This document shows, in pieces, positions 56,734-64,000 of a stretch of 64,000 nucleotides of DNA; the stretch's first letter is position 1, and every line of letters starts with the position of its first letter. The DNA comes from Thermohalobaculum sp039180675 (GTDB lineage Bacteria > Pseudomonadota > Alphaproteobacteria > Rhodobacterales > Rhodobacteraceae), in the NCBI GenBank assembly GCA_039180675.1, contig JBCDDC010000003.1, positions 159,122 through 223,121 of the forward strand, in the 5' to 3' direction. The notes beneath the pieces are model-generated. The model searched no databases and was not told the origin of the DNA. It worked only from the letters and a program-made list of their open reading frames with translations. The position numbers were made by a program, and so were the translations under genes.

Positions 56734-58230
56734 TCAGTTGGCAAGCAGCGGAAAGGTGACGCCGAGGGCCCATGCAAAGGCGATCCCCAATGCCACGCCG
56801 CCGATCGAAGGGTGCCCGGTGCTCCGCAACAACCAGCGGCTGAAGAGACCATAGAGGATAAAGAAGAGCAGGATAACCGGTAGAATGATGATCAGGAAGA
56901 AGAGCTCGGAGAGGTTGAGCGCCACGGCGGCGGCGAGCGAGAGGAGGATGGCGAGCTTGCTGGCCGGGTACCACCACCAGGTGGCGCCGGGCCGGGCGAT
57001 CAGCCATTCATCGGCCAGGCTGTAGGCGAGCGTGCCGAGGGCGAGGACGCCGATCAGGACCACCCGGTTCGCACCTGGCAGGAACGAGGCGACATAGAGG
57101 TCGAGCGGCACGGCGATGGCGCCGGTGACGAAGAGCGCCGCGAGCGCTGATTGCAGGATCAGGGCGGGCTGGGGCCAGCGAACTGTCGGGCGCGTCAGCA
57201 GGAAAAGCGCCCCTGCGGTGAGCGCGCCGTAGAGCAAGAAATGCAGGGCAAGGTAGTCGGCGACCAGGACCGGCATGAACCCGGTGGGGAGCGGCCATAG
57301 GATCAGGGGCGTTGCGGCGGCAGGCGCGGCGAGGAGGACGAGGAAGCGCCCGGTCCGCATCGGCTGCGCGCTGAACGGCACGGGGCGCAGGAGCCCGGCG
57401 AGCGGCCAGCCGAGCGCCACGATCCCGGCGAAGAGGAGGCCGAGCCAAGGGGCGCGATGCTCGACCGGGCCGCCCGCCTCTCGATCGAAGACCGTATCCA
57501 GCCAGCGCACCGCCTCGGTCATGCTTTCGCGGCTGTAGAGAACGCTCGCGTGCTCCACCCCGTCGGCGATGGCGACGCGCCGGATGTTACCGGGGGAGAG
57601 GGGGTAGGTGGTTGCCTCCTCTGGCGCCGCGACACCCGAGAGGCGCAGGGTCTCGATCGCGGCGTTGGTCAGGAAGCGCTCGTACTCGCCGACGATCATC
57701 AGGAGGTTGGGCGGGGTTTCGGCCGTCACCTGCTCCGAGAACATCGAGACGACCACGGTCGCGGCGACCTCAGGATCCTCGACGGCGGCGCGGACCAGGA
57801 TGTCCGAGGCCATGGAGTGGCCGAGCAGCGCGACACCCTGTCCCTCCCGGGCGAGGGTGCGGGCGTGGGCGATGATCTTCTGCGTCTCCTGCAGCAGGGC
57901 GAGCGTCGCGCCCTCTTCCTTTGTCACGTCGCCGGTGAGGGGGGTCGGGTTGCCGCCATGGCCCAGGAAATCGAAGCTGATCGCCGTGTAGCCGTTGAGC
58001 GCGAGCGTGACCGCGAAGGGCTGCATCAATTGCCGCGAACCCGCAAAGCCGTGGGCGATGACCACGATCGGGCCGCTCGCGTCGCCGGGCTGGCGCTGGA
58101 TGGTGATCGGCGTGCCCGCGACTTCGCCGTGGACGGTTTCGATCTCGCCATAGGGGGCCTGCAGCCGGATGAGCGAGAGGACGACCGCGCCGGTTGCGGC
58201 GAGCAGGACAGCGAGGCGCCAGATGCTCAA
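56734..58230 (-). CDS. Alpha/beta hydrolase fused to a multi-helix membrane domain
   Basis: The 498-residue protein starts with an anchor helix, then an alpha/beta-hydrolase domain (residues about 40-260) with 'VVIAHGFAGS' and nucleophile motif 'ALLGHSMASDILVR'. From about residue 275 it has roughly eight transmembrane helices ('GLLFAGIVALGWPLAGLL' through 'LGIAFAWALGVTFPLL'). The start is a TTG at 58230 behind AGGGG. Neither partner is a known enzyme pair; the hydrolase should face the periplasm if the anchor acts as a signal. Confidence 0.75.
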   Translation of the reverse strand: MSIWRLAVLLAATGAVVLSLIRLQAPYGEIETVHGEVAGTPITIQRQPGDASGPIVVIAHGFAGSRQLMQPFAVTLALNGYTAISFDFLGHGGNPTPLTGDVTKEEGATLALLQETQKIIAHARTLAREGQGVALLGHSMASDILVRAAVEDPEVAATVVVSMFSEQVTAETPPNLLMIVGEYERFLTNAAIETLRLSGVAAPEEATTYPLSPGNIRRVAIADGVEHASVLYSRESMTEAVRWLDTVFDREAGGPVEHRAPWLGLLFAGIVALGWPLAGLLRPVPFSAQPMRTGRFLVLLAAPAAATPLILWPLPTGFMPVLVADYLALHFLLYGALTAGALFLLTRPTVRWPQPALILQSALAALFVTGAIAVPLDLYVASFLPGANRVVLIGVLALGTLAYSLADEWLIARPGATWWWYPASKLAILLSLAAAVALNLSELFFLIIILPVILLFFILYGLFSRWLLRSTGHPSIGGVALGIAFAWALGVTFPLLAN

Positions 58231-58324
58231 GCCGAGCCCCTATTGCAGGCGCCGGGGCGGGCCGGGAGGTCGATGGTCAGGGGTGCACGGGATCTCACGG
58301 AGGCCCTGCCTGTCGCCAAGGGTT

Positions 58325-60913
58325 TCAGGACGCGGTCACCGCCATCTCCCACTCCCACTCCTGATCGAGGAAGGCGGCAAGGTCGCGCTCGCTCATCGGT
58401 TTGGCGAAGTAGTACCCCTGAAGCGTATCGCAACCCATCGCGGCGAGGATTTCGGCATGTGCTGCCGTCTCGACGCCCTCGGCGGTGATCTTGATGTCGA
58501 GCGCCTTGCCGATCTCGATGATCGCGCCGACCATCTGTTTGGCCGAGGCGGATCTGGTCAGCGGGAAGATCAGCCGCTGGTCGATCTTCATGGTGTTCGG
58601 CGCGAGATGCATGAGCCCGATGATCGAGGCGTGGCCGGAGCCGAAATCGTCAACCTCGAGATGGAAGCCCCGTTCCTTGAGCATATCGATGTAGAATTTG
58701 AAGAGGTTGGACTGTTCCTCGACCAGAACGCTTTCGAGCACTTCGAAGGCGATGATCGTATGCTCCAACTCGTCGATGCCCGCATGGAACGGAAGCTCAG
58801 GGTCCTCCAGCCGGCTGGCGACGACGTTGAACGAGATCTTCGGGACCGTGTGGCCGACGGCGCCGAGGTTGCGGACCGCGGCGAGGCCTTTGTTGAGCAC
58901 GATCCGGTCGATCGCGTCCACGACCGAGAGCTGGGTCGCGACCGGCAGGAAGGCGTCGGGCGTCATGATGCCCCGGGTCGGGTGGCGCCAGCGGACCAGG
59001 GTCTCCACCCCGGCGAGTGCGCCGGTCTGGGCATCGAACTGCGGCTGGAAGAAGGGTTCGAACTCCTCCCGGTCTATCGCGGCTTCGATCTCGGCGGCGA
59101 GGACGCGCTTTTCGATCACCTCCTTATGCATCCGTTCGGAGTAGGTCGCGACCGTGTTGCGGCCCTGGTCCTTGGCCATGTAGAGGGCTGCATCGGCTGC
59201 GAGCAGGAGATCGGTGTTGCCGACGATCCCGTCGGCGGCCGAGGCGATGCCGAAACTGGCGCCGACCCGGCAGATCCGGCCCTCGAACACCATGTCGTGG
59301 CGGATCTCGCGCAGGCAGAGCTTGGCGAGCGCCTCGGCATCGGACCGGCTGCGCCCGGGGGCGAGCAGGATGACGAACTCGTCCCCGCCGACCCGGGCGG
59401 CCAGATCGCCAGGGCCGGTGAGGCGGGTCAGGATGCGGCTGACCTCGATCAGCACGAAATCTCCGGCGGCGTGGCCGAGAGTGTCGTTGACGTATTTGAA
59501 GTGGTCGAGGTCGATGCGGATCAGCGTGCGCGCGGCGGTCTCAGTGCCGCTGAGCGCCTCCAACTCGACATCGAGGCGGCGCCGGTTCGGCAGGCCGGTC
59601 AGCGGGTCGTGCAGCGCCTGGAACTCGATCTCGCGCTTGGCGGTCAGGATCGCGTCTCGCTGCGCCCGGCTTGCGGTGATATCGGACGAGATGGCCACGA
59701 ACCGGTAGACATCGCCCGCGTCGTCGAGCAGGGGCGAGATCGCGAGCGCGATCCAGTAGGGCTCGCCGTTTTCCCTGTAGTTCAGGATCTCGGAGTGGAC
59801 CGGCTCGCGGTTGCGGATCGCGGCGGAGATGCGCGCGCGCTCCTCCGGGTCCGTGTCGGGGCCCTGCAACATATCGCCGGGCCGTTTGCCGATCACCTGC
59901 TCGACGCTGTAGCCGGTCACCTCGGCGAAGGCGGGGTTGGCCCAGATGATGCACCCCTCGATATCGGTGACGAGAATGGCGTGGTTCGAGCGCCGGGCGA
60001 TCTGCGCAAGCTCGTGCAGCTCGGCCTGGTTGCGGCGCAGTTCCTCACGCGAGGCGGCGAGCGCCTTATGCGGGGCGACGATTGCGTGATAGCCGGCCGC
60101 GCACATCAGGCCGAACGGCACGATCAGGACCAGGCCGACCGCGATCATGACCTTGCTGACGATCTCTCGCCCGATTGCACGGAGCGTGGCCTGATCGGGT
60201 TCGAGAACCAGAAAGAAATCGGTCCGCGGGATCGGTGTCATCGTCGTGGCTGCATCTTCGGGTTGCCAGAGATGGGCCATCTGGGCCTGGAAGCGGGTGG
60301 CGAGGCGCTGCGAGCCGATGCTGGTCTGGCGGTCGATGATCTCGCTCAGATCGACGTCTTTCTCGAAGACCAGCGCGCCCTTGACCGTACCCTGCCGCCG
60401 GATCGGGGCGGTGATCAGAAAGCGCGCATGCCCGGCGGGGCCGCCGGGCCGGTAGACATAACTGAGATCCCCGGCTGTGCCCGAGATCGCGGCGGTCGCC
60501 TCCACCGTGACCTCGACGGGGAAGAAGAGCTGGGGTGTGGGCGGCCCCAGATTCTGCGCGGCGCGCATCGCGCCCTCCCGATCGAAGACCGCGATGCGCC
60601 GGACGCCCGCTTCGATCTCGAAGGAGGAGAGGAGCGTCCCGAGCCTGCCGGGCGGGTTTGCCTCGCCGGTTGCGATCGCGAGGATTTCGGGGCTGCGGGC
60701 GATCGATTCCAGTGTCCGGGCTGTCTGAGCGAGGCGAAGCTCCACATCGCGGGCGTTCGACCGGGCATGATCGACCAGCGCCTTGTGCTGCATCCCGCGC
60801 AGGATCGGCTGCGATGCGAAATGCACCGCCAGGACCGCGGCGCCGACGGCGAGGATGTAGCCCACAAGCGTGAGGGCGAGGAAGCGGCGGCCAAGCTCGA
60901 GACGGAGTGTCAT
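58325..60913 (-). CDS. Membrane-bound sensor-PAS-GGDEF-EAL protein
   Basis: The 862-residue protein has an N-terminal membrane segment, a periplasmic sensor (about 35-260), a second membrane segment near 270, then PAS (about 310-430), GGDEF (about 440-600) and EAL (about 610-855). 'ARVGGDEFVILL' is an intact cyclase site, but the RxxD inhibitory site is absent (GPGD at that position). The EAL motif reads 'GVETLVRWRHP', with the other catalytic residues kept: 'SFNVVA', 'EVDDFGSG', 'MKIDQR', 'AEGVET' and 'LQGYYFAKP'. It could both make and break c-di-GMP. Confidence 0.9.
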   Translation of the reverse strand: MTLRLELGRRFLALTLVGYILAVGAAVLAVHFASQPILRGMQHKALVDHARSNARDVELRLAQTARTLESIARSPEILAIATGEANPPGRLGTLLSSFEIEAGVRRIAVFDREGAMRAAQNLGPPTPQLFFPVEVTVEATAAISGTAGDLSYVYRPGGPAGHARFLITAPIRRQGTVKGALVFEKDVDLSEIIDRQTSIGSQRLATRFQAQMAHLWQPEDAATTMTPIPRTDFFLVLEPDQATLRAIGREIVSKVMIAVGLVLIVPFGLMCAAGYHAIVAPHKALAASREELRRNQAELHELAQIARRSNHAILVTDIEGCIIWANPAFAEVTGYSVEQVIGKRPGDMLQGPDTDPEERARISAAIRNREPVHSEILNYRENGEPYWIALAISPLLDDAGDVYRFVAISSDITASRAQRDAILTAKREIEFQALHDPLTGLPNRRRLDVELEALSGTETAARTLIRIDLDHFKYVNDTLGHAAGDFVLIEVSRILTRLTGPGDLAARVGGDEFVILLAPGRSRSDAEALAKLCLREIRHDMVFEGRICRVGASFGIASAADGIVGNTDLLLAADAALYMAKDQGRNTVATYSERMHKEVIEKRVLAAEIEAAIDREEFEPFFQPQFDAQTGALAGVETLVRWRHPTRGIMTPDAFLPVATQLSVVDAIDRIVLNKGLAAVRNLGAVGHTVPKISFNVVASRLEDPELPFHAGIDELEHTIIAFEVLESVLVEEQSNLFKFYIDMLKERGFHLEVDDFGSGHASIIGLMHLAPNTMKIDQRLIFPLTRSASAKQMVGAIIEIGKALDIKITAEGVETAAHAEILAAMGCDTLQGYYFAKPMSERDLAAFLDQEWEWEMAVTAS

Positions 60914-61213
60914 GGCTCAGGCTCACCCGTCGCCGGTCTTTGGCCGGGTCGGACCGGCGGTATGATTGCAGGGCGGAGCTCTCATCATCGCTGCTCGATC
61001 AGGGCAAGAAGGGCTGGCCCGCGCGCGGCTGGGCGGCCTCAGATAACGCGAAACCGGTAAATCTAAGGTATCCGCGGTGGTCGGAGGGTGGATCATGCCG
61101 CTTCGACGCCCGGGTTGACGCAGATCAACGCGTTAAGCGCCTGTTTCTTGTGACAATCGGGGGAGTGAAGCATCGGCTGTGGCATCGCGCCGGGGCCGGA
61201 ACGCAGGAGGCTG
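60914..61213. promoter_or_regulatory. Divergent region upstream of universal stress protein gene
   Basis: These 300 bp separate the divergent GGDEF-EAL and stress-protein genes and hold no supported coding frame. The main recognisable element is the FNR-like box at 61115-61128, about 86 bp before the stress-protein start. Confidence 0.5.
61115..61128. promoter_or_regulatory. FNR/FnrL-like box
   Basis: TTGACGCAGATCAA differs from the FNR consensus TTGAT-N4-ATCAA by one base. It lies upstream of the universal stress protein gene, a type of gene often under oxygen control by FnrL in Rhodobacteraceae. Confidence 0.6.
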
Positions 61214-62059
61214 ATGATGACCATTCGAACACTCCTACTGGCCCTGGCCACCGAAGAGGCGGCGCAGTGTCTGGCCGCGCCCGCTGCCGCCCTCGCGCGG
61301 CGCACGGGGGCGCATCTGATCGGGTTGCACGTGGTCGAGGCGATCGAGATCTATCCCGGCATCGCGATGCATTTCGGGCCTAAGGAAATGGTCGGATTCC
61401 AGCAGGCGCAGGAGGAGAAGGCCGGAAAGATCCGCGAGATTTTCGAGGGTGCCATGGCGTCGGAGGATTTCGTCACCGAATGGCGGCTGATCCACGCCAA
61501 TGCCGTCACCTCGGCCGACCGGATCATCGAACATGCGCGCAGCGTCGATATGGTGATGATGTGCCAGGAGCTGCGCGAGACCGAGCGGCGCGATCAGCGT
61601 GAGGTGCTGGAGCGGGTGATCCGCGAGGCCGGGCGTCCGGTTCTGGTGGTGCCGAAGATGGGGAAATACGAAGCCATCGGGAGCAAGGCCATGGTCGGCT
61701 GGGCGCCGACCGCGGAAAGCGCCCGGGCGGCGCACGATGCGCTCGGCATTCTGGGCGAAGGGGCGGAAGCGGATATCGTGACGATCCATCACGCATCGAA
61801 TGAGAATGACCTTGCCCGGGACACCGCGAAGCAGCTTGCGCTCTGCTATGACCGGCACGGGGTCAAGGCGACCGTTCTCGACCGGATCGACGATGGTCTC
61901 TCGATCGGCGACATCCTGCTCAATGAAAGCTTTGAGCGCGGATCGGACCTGATCGTCACCGGCGCGTTCGGCCACAGCCGGGCCTATGACATGCTGTTCG
62001 GGGCCACCACCAGCTATCTGCTCGACCAGATGACCTCTCCGGTCATGTTCTCGGCCTGA
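61214..62059 (+). CDS. Universal stress protein, tandem UspA domains
   Basis: The 281-residue protein consists of two UspA domains. The first ('LALATEEAAQCLAAPAAALA') ends with 'EAGRPVLVVPKMG', and the second carries the ATP-binding-type pattern 'LIVTGAFGHSRAYDMLFGATTSYLL'. Such proteins support survival under oxygen limitation or other stress. The FNR-like box upstream fits anaerobic induction. An ATG one codon later is also possible; GGAGG precedes both. Confidence 0.9.
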   Translation: MMTIRTLLLALATEEAAQCLAAPAAALARRTGAHLIGLHVVEAIEIYPGIAMHFGPKEMVGFQQAQEEKAGKIREIFEGAMASEDFVTEWRLIHANAVTSADRIIEHARSVDMVMMCQELRETERRDQREVLERVIREAGRPVLVVPKMGKYEAIGSKAMVGWAPTAESARAAHDALGILGEGAEADIVTIHHASNENDLARDTAKQLALCYDRHGVKATVLDRIDDGLSIGDILLNESFERGSDLIVTGAFGHSRAYDMLFGATTSYLLDQMTSPVMFSA

Positions 62060-62118
62060 CGAAGACGTGACGCCATCCAGTCCTTGTAAATAATCTTTTG
62101 CCGGGTAAAGTTTTTCTG

Positions 62119-62275
62119 TCGGGAGACACTGGGCATCCGCCCAGGGCCGAAGGAGCAACCGCCCCGGAAACTCTCAGGCACAAAGGACCGACGCGCAGAC
62201 ATGGGACTCTGGAGAGAGGTGCGAGAGCACCCGCCGAAGGGATAGCGATCTCAGGCAAAAGGGACAGAGGGGGCG
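62119..62275 (+). promoter_or_regulatory. Tandem glycine riboswitch
   Basis: Two consecutive glycine aptamers precede gcvT. Aptamer I spans about 62119-62215 and contains the conserved 'GCCGAAGGAGCAA' and 'CTCTCAGGCACAAAGGACCG' segments. Aptamer II spans about 62216-62275 with 'GCCGAAGGGATAGCGATCTC' followed by 'AGGCAAAAGGGACAG'. Glycine binding switches on the glycine cleavage operon. Boundaries are by eye; the expression platform lies in the 40 bases before the ATG. Confidence 0.93.
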
Positions 62276-62315
62276 CCGCCAGTCCGGGTCATCCGGGCGG
62301 AAGGGAGGTGCCGGT

Positions 62316-63452
62316 ATGTCTGAGAGCGACGCGGATCTGAGCCGCACGCCGCTGTTCGACCTGCACGAGGAACTGGGTGCCAAGATGGTGCCGTTCGCCG
62401 GGTATGCGATGCCAGTGCAGTACCCCCTTGGCGTGATGAAGGAACACCTGGCGACGCGGGAGGCGGCCGGGCTCTTCGATGTCAGCCATATGGGGCAGGT
62501 GCGGGTGGTGCCGAAATCCGGCGATGTCGCCGATGCGGCGCTGGCGATGGAGCGGCTGGTGCCGGTCGATCTGCTCGGCCTGAAGCCGGGGCGGCAGCGC
62601 TATGCCATGTTCACCAATGAGGCGGGCGGGATCCTCGATGATCTGATGGTCACGAATGCGGGCGATCACCTCTATGTCGTCGTCAACGCGGCCTGCAAGG
62701 CGGCGGATCTGGCGCATATGCGGGCAGGGCTCGCGGGCTGCGAGGTGGAGGAGATCGACGCGGGGCTTCTGGCGCTGCAGGGACCGGGGGCGGAGGCAGC
62801 GCTGGCGAAGCTGGCGCCTGGCGTCGCCGAGATGACGTTCATGGATAGCGGGATTTTTGAGATCCTCGGTGCCGAGTGCCGGGTCTCGCGATCGGGCTAT
62901 AGCGGCGAGGATGGCTATGAGATCTCGGTGCCCGGAGACCGGGCGCGGGATCTGGCCGAGGCGCTGCTGGCCGGAGACGCGGTGGAGCCGGTCGGGCTTG
63001 GTGCGCGGGACAGTCTGCGGCTGGAAGCCGGGCTCTGCCTCTATGGCAGCGATATCGATGAGGCGACCTCGCCGGTGGAGGCCGGGCTTCGCTGGGCGAT
63101 CCAGAAGGCCCGCCGCACGGGCGGGGCGCGCGAAGGCGGGTTCCCCGGAGCGGAGCGGGTGCTGGCGGAGCTTGAAGACGGCCCCGCGCGGCTCCGCGTC
63201 GGGCTATTGCCCGAGGGGCGCGCGCCGATGCGGGCCGGGACCCAGATCTTCGCCGATGAGGCGGGCGGGGAGCCGGTCGGCCATGTGACCTCAGGCGGTT
63301 TCGGGCCGAGTGTCGGGGCGCCGGTCTCGATGGGCTATGTGCCGGCGGCGCTGGCGGCGGTGGGGACACGGCTGTTCGGCGAGGTGCGGGGCAAGCGGAT
63401 GCCGCTTGCCGTCGCCGGGATGCCCTTCGTTACGAATACCTATAAGCGCTGA
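62316..63452 (+). CDS. gcvT: Glycine cleavage system T protein (aminomethyltransferase)
   Basis: The 378-residue T protein transfers the methylene group from lipoyl-bound aminomethyl to tetrahydrofolate. Family motifs include 'PLFDLHEELGAKMVPFAGYAMP' at the start, 'LFDVSHMGQVRV' and 'VSRSGYSGEDGYEISVPG', and the folate-binding half ends in 'GKRMPLAVAGMPFVTNTYKR'. It follows the tandem glycine riboswitch and precedes gcvH by 10 bp. Confidence 0.97.
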   Translation: MSESDADLSRTPLFDLHEELGAKMVPFAGYAMPVQYPLGVMKEHLATREAAGLFDVSHMGQVRVVPKSGDVADAALAMERLVPVDLLGLKPGRQRYAMFTNEAGGILDDLMVTNAGDHLYVVVNAACKAADLAHMRAGLAGCEVEEIDAGLLALQGPGAEAALAKLAPGVAEMTFMDSGIFEILGAECRVSRSGYSGEDGYEISVPGDRARDLAEALLAGDAVEPVGLGARDSLRLEAGLCLYGSDIDEATSPVEAGLRWAIQKARRTGGAREGGFPGAERVLAELEDGPARLRVGLLPEGRAPMRAGTQIFADEAGGEPVGHVTSGGFGPSVGAPVSMGYVPAALAAVGTRLFGEVRGKRMPLAVAGMPFVTNTYKR

Positions 63453-63462
63453 GGAGCGGATC

Positions 63463-63822
63463 ATGAAGTACACGGAAGAGCATGAGTGGCTGGTAAAGGA
63501 CGGGGACCTGATCACGGTGGGGATCACCGAGCATGCAACCGAGCAGCTGGGCGATATCGTCTTCATCGAGCTGCCGGAGGCCGGCACCGAGGTCTCGAAG
63601 GGCGATGAGGTCGTGACCATCGAGTCGGTCAAGGCCGCATCCGACATCACGGCGCCGATGGATGGCGAGATCGCCGAGGTGAATGAGGCGATCGTCGAGA
63701 CACCCTCGCTGGTCAACGAGGAGCCGCTGAAGGGGGGCTGGTTCTTCAAGATCAAGCCCGCGGATGCGGGCGACTATGACGGGCTGATGGATGAGGCGGC
63801 CTATAAGGAGCTGATCGGATAG
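63463..63822 (+). CDS. gcvH: Glycine cleavage system H protein
   Basis: The 119-residue carrier protein has the lipoyl-attachment lysine in 'VVTIESVKAASDITAPM' and the typical ends 'MKYTEEHEWLVKDGD' and 'YDGLMDEAAYKELIG'. It shuttles the aminomethyl intermediate between P, T and L proteins. The next expected gene, gcvP, is not visible after it. Confidence 0.97.
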   Translation: MKYTEEHEWLVKDGDLITVGITEHATEQLGDIVFIELPEAGTEVSKGDEVVTIESVKAASDITAPMDGEIAEVNEAIVETPSLVNEEPLKGGWFFKIKPADAGDYDGLMDEAAYKELIG

Positions 63823-64000
63823 ATCGGCCGCCCCGCCCCCGGGGCCGCCGCCCCCCCCCCCCCCCCCCCCCGCGCCCCCCCCGCGCCCCCCCCCCCCCGC
63901 GGGCGTCCGGTCACCCCGCGCGCCCGTGCACACGACGCACCACAACCCTCGCACCTGTACGGCCTGAGGCCAGCATGCACAGCGTCGATATGTCGCGTAC
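63823..64000. other. Poly-C tract and unassigned end sequence, probable assembly artefact
   Basis: After gcvH come 21 consecutive C (63851-63871), then GCG, 8 C (63875-63882), GCG and 13 C (63886-63898), unlike anything else in the window. The last 100 bases contain no gcvP start. Long homopolymers of this kind commonly arise from poly-G read artefacts, so sequence beyond about 63840 should be treated as unreliable. Confidence 0.55.

Noticed and set aside
58169..61060. 963-residue plus-strand open frame
   Set aside because: It is the antisense of the GGDEF-EAL gene and its neighbour; the composition is typical of GC-rich shadow frames and no domain is recognisable.
1..64000. tRNA, rRNA, CRISPR array, insertion sequence, integrase or prophage genes
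   Set aside because: I looked for cloverleaf ends, regular short repeats, transposase motifs and terminal inverted repeats around ORFs and found none convincing.

Overview
The window reads as a chromosomal segment of a high-GC alphaproteobacterium, most likely family Rhodobacteraceae (order Rhodobacterales). Several things point there: a general amino-acid ABC operon of the aapJQMP/bztABCD type behind metC; the block rnd-kdsD-lptC-lptA-lptB-rpoN-hpf-ptsN; hsp20 paired with a DUF1150 gene; Irr-type boxes beside bacterioferritin; a 6S-like RNA downstream of zapA; and a tandem glycine riboswitch before gcvTH. Coding density is high, with many 4-bp stop/start overlaps. I see no tRNA, rRNA, CRISPR array, insertion sequence or prophage. 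The content is mostly housekeeping, transport and regulation, so the novelty lies mainly in non-coding elements and small oddities rather than in an obvious new defence or biosynthetic system.

Layout. 0-4.5 kb: an mntR-type regulator (cut by the window edge) diverges from a four-gene manganese/metal ABC transporter; both permeases carry a C-terminal winged-helix-like tail. 4.5-17.5 kb: EamA exporter, argG, an unrecognised protein, DUF2147, aminopeptidase P, DUF427, a small lipoprotein, haloacid dehalogenase, bfd/bfr with tandem Irr-like boxes, ClC exchanger, thioesterase, FAD-linked oxidase and metC. 17.5-23 kb: the aap operon with an intercistronic attenuator, then a CRP-like palindrome and a 25-residue membrane-peptide ORF. 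23-31 kb: sixA-like phosphatase, a ferredoxin, argB, a small secreted protein, engB-MOSC-yidC, and a PAS-GGDEF-EAL protein. 31-48 kb: BKACE, DUF547, class IV aminotransferase, APH-like kinase, TTC38-like protein, ECHDC3-like protein, gap, NUDIX, tkt, a hydrolase, zapA with 6S-like RNA, DUF2314, pyrC-pyrE and an MFS transporter. 48-56 kb: hsp20-DUF1150, then ptsN, hpf, rpoN, lptBAC, kdsD and rnd on the minus strand. 56-64 kb: renalase-like oxidoreductase, a hydrolase/membrane fusion, a second GGDEF-EAL protein, a universal stress protein with an FNR-like box, and glycine riboswitch-gcvT-gcvH. The last ~180 bases are a suspicious poly-C tract where gcvP would be expected.

How the parts work together. 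Metal homeostasis (mntR/sit, bfd/bfr), nitrogen and amino-acid supply (aap, argG, argB, metC, rpoN, ptsN), central carbon (gap, tkt, glycine cleavage), pyrimidine synthesis (pyrC, pyrE), envelope biogenesis (lptABC, kdsD, yidC) and c-di-GMP signalling (two GGDEF/EAL proteins) dominate. The most interesting untracked signals are: (1) a family of palindromic repeats sharing an inner GGGTGGGTGGG and GGGAGCGC at fixed spacing but with different stems, at gene ends at 37.7, 42.4 and 47.2 kb, with a divergent copy at 36.7 kb; (2) three CRP-like palindromes stacked upstream of gap, plus one more before the 25-residue membrane-peptide ORF; (3) paired Irr-like boxes lying inside a bfd reading frame that runs without a stop into bfr; and (4) a NUDIX gene whose only plausible start is a CTG overlapping the tkt stop codon.
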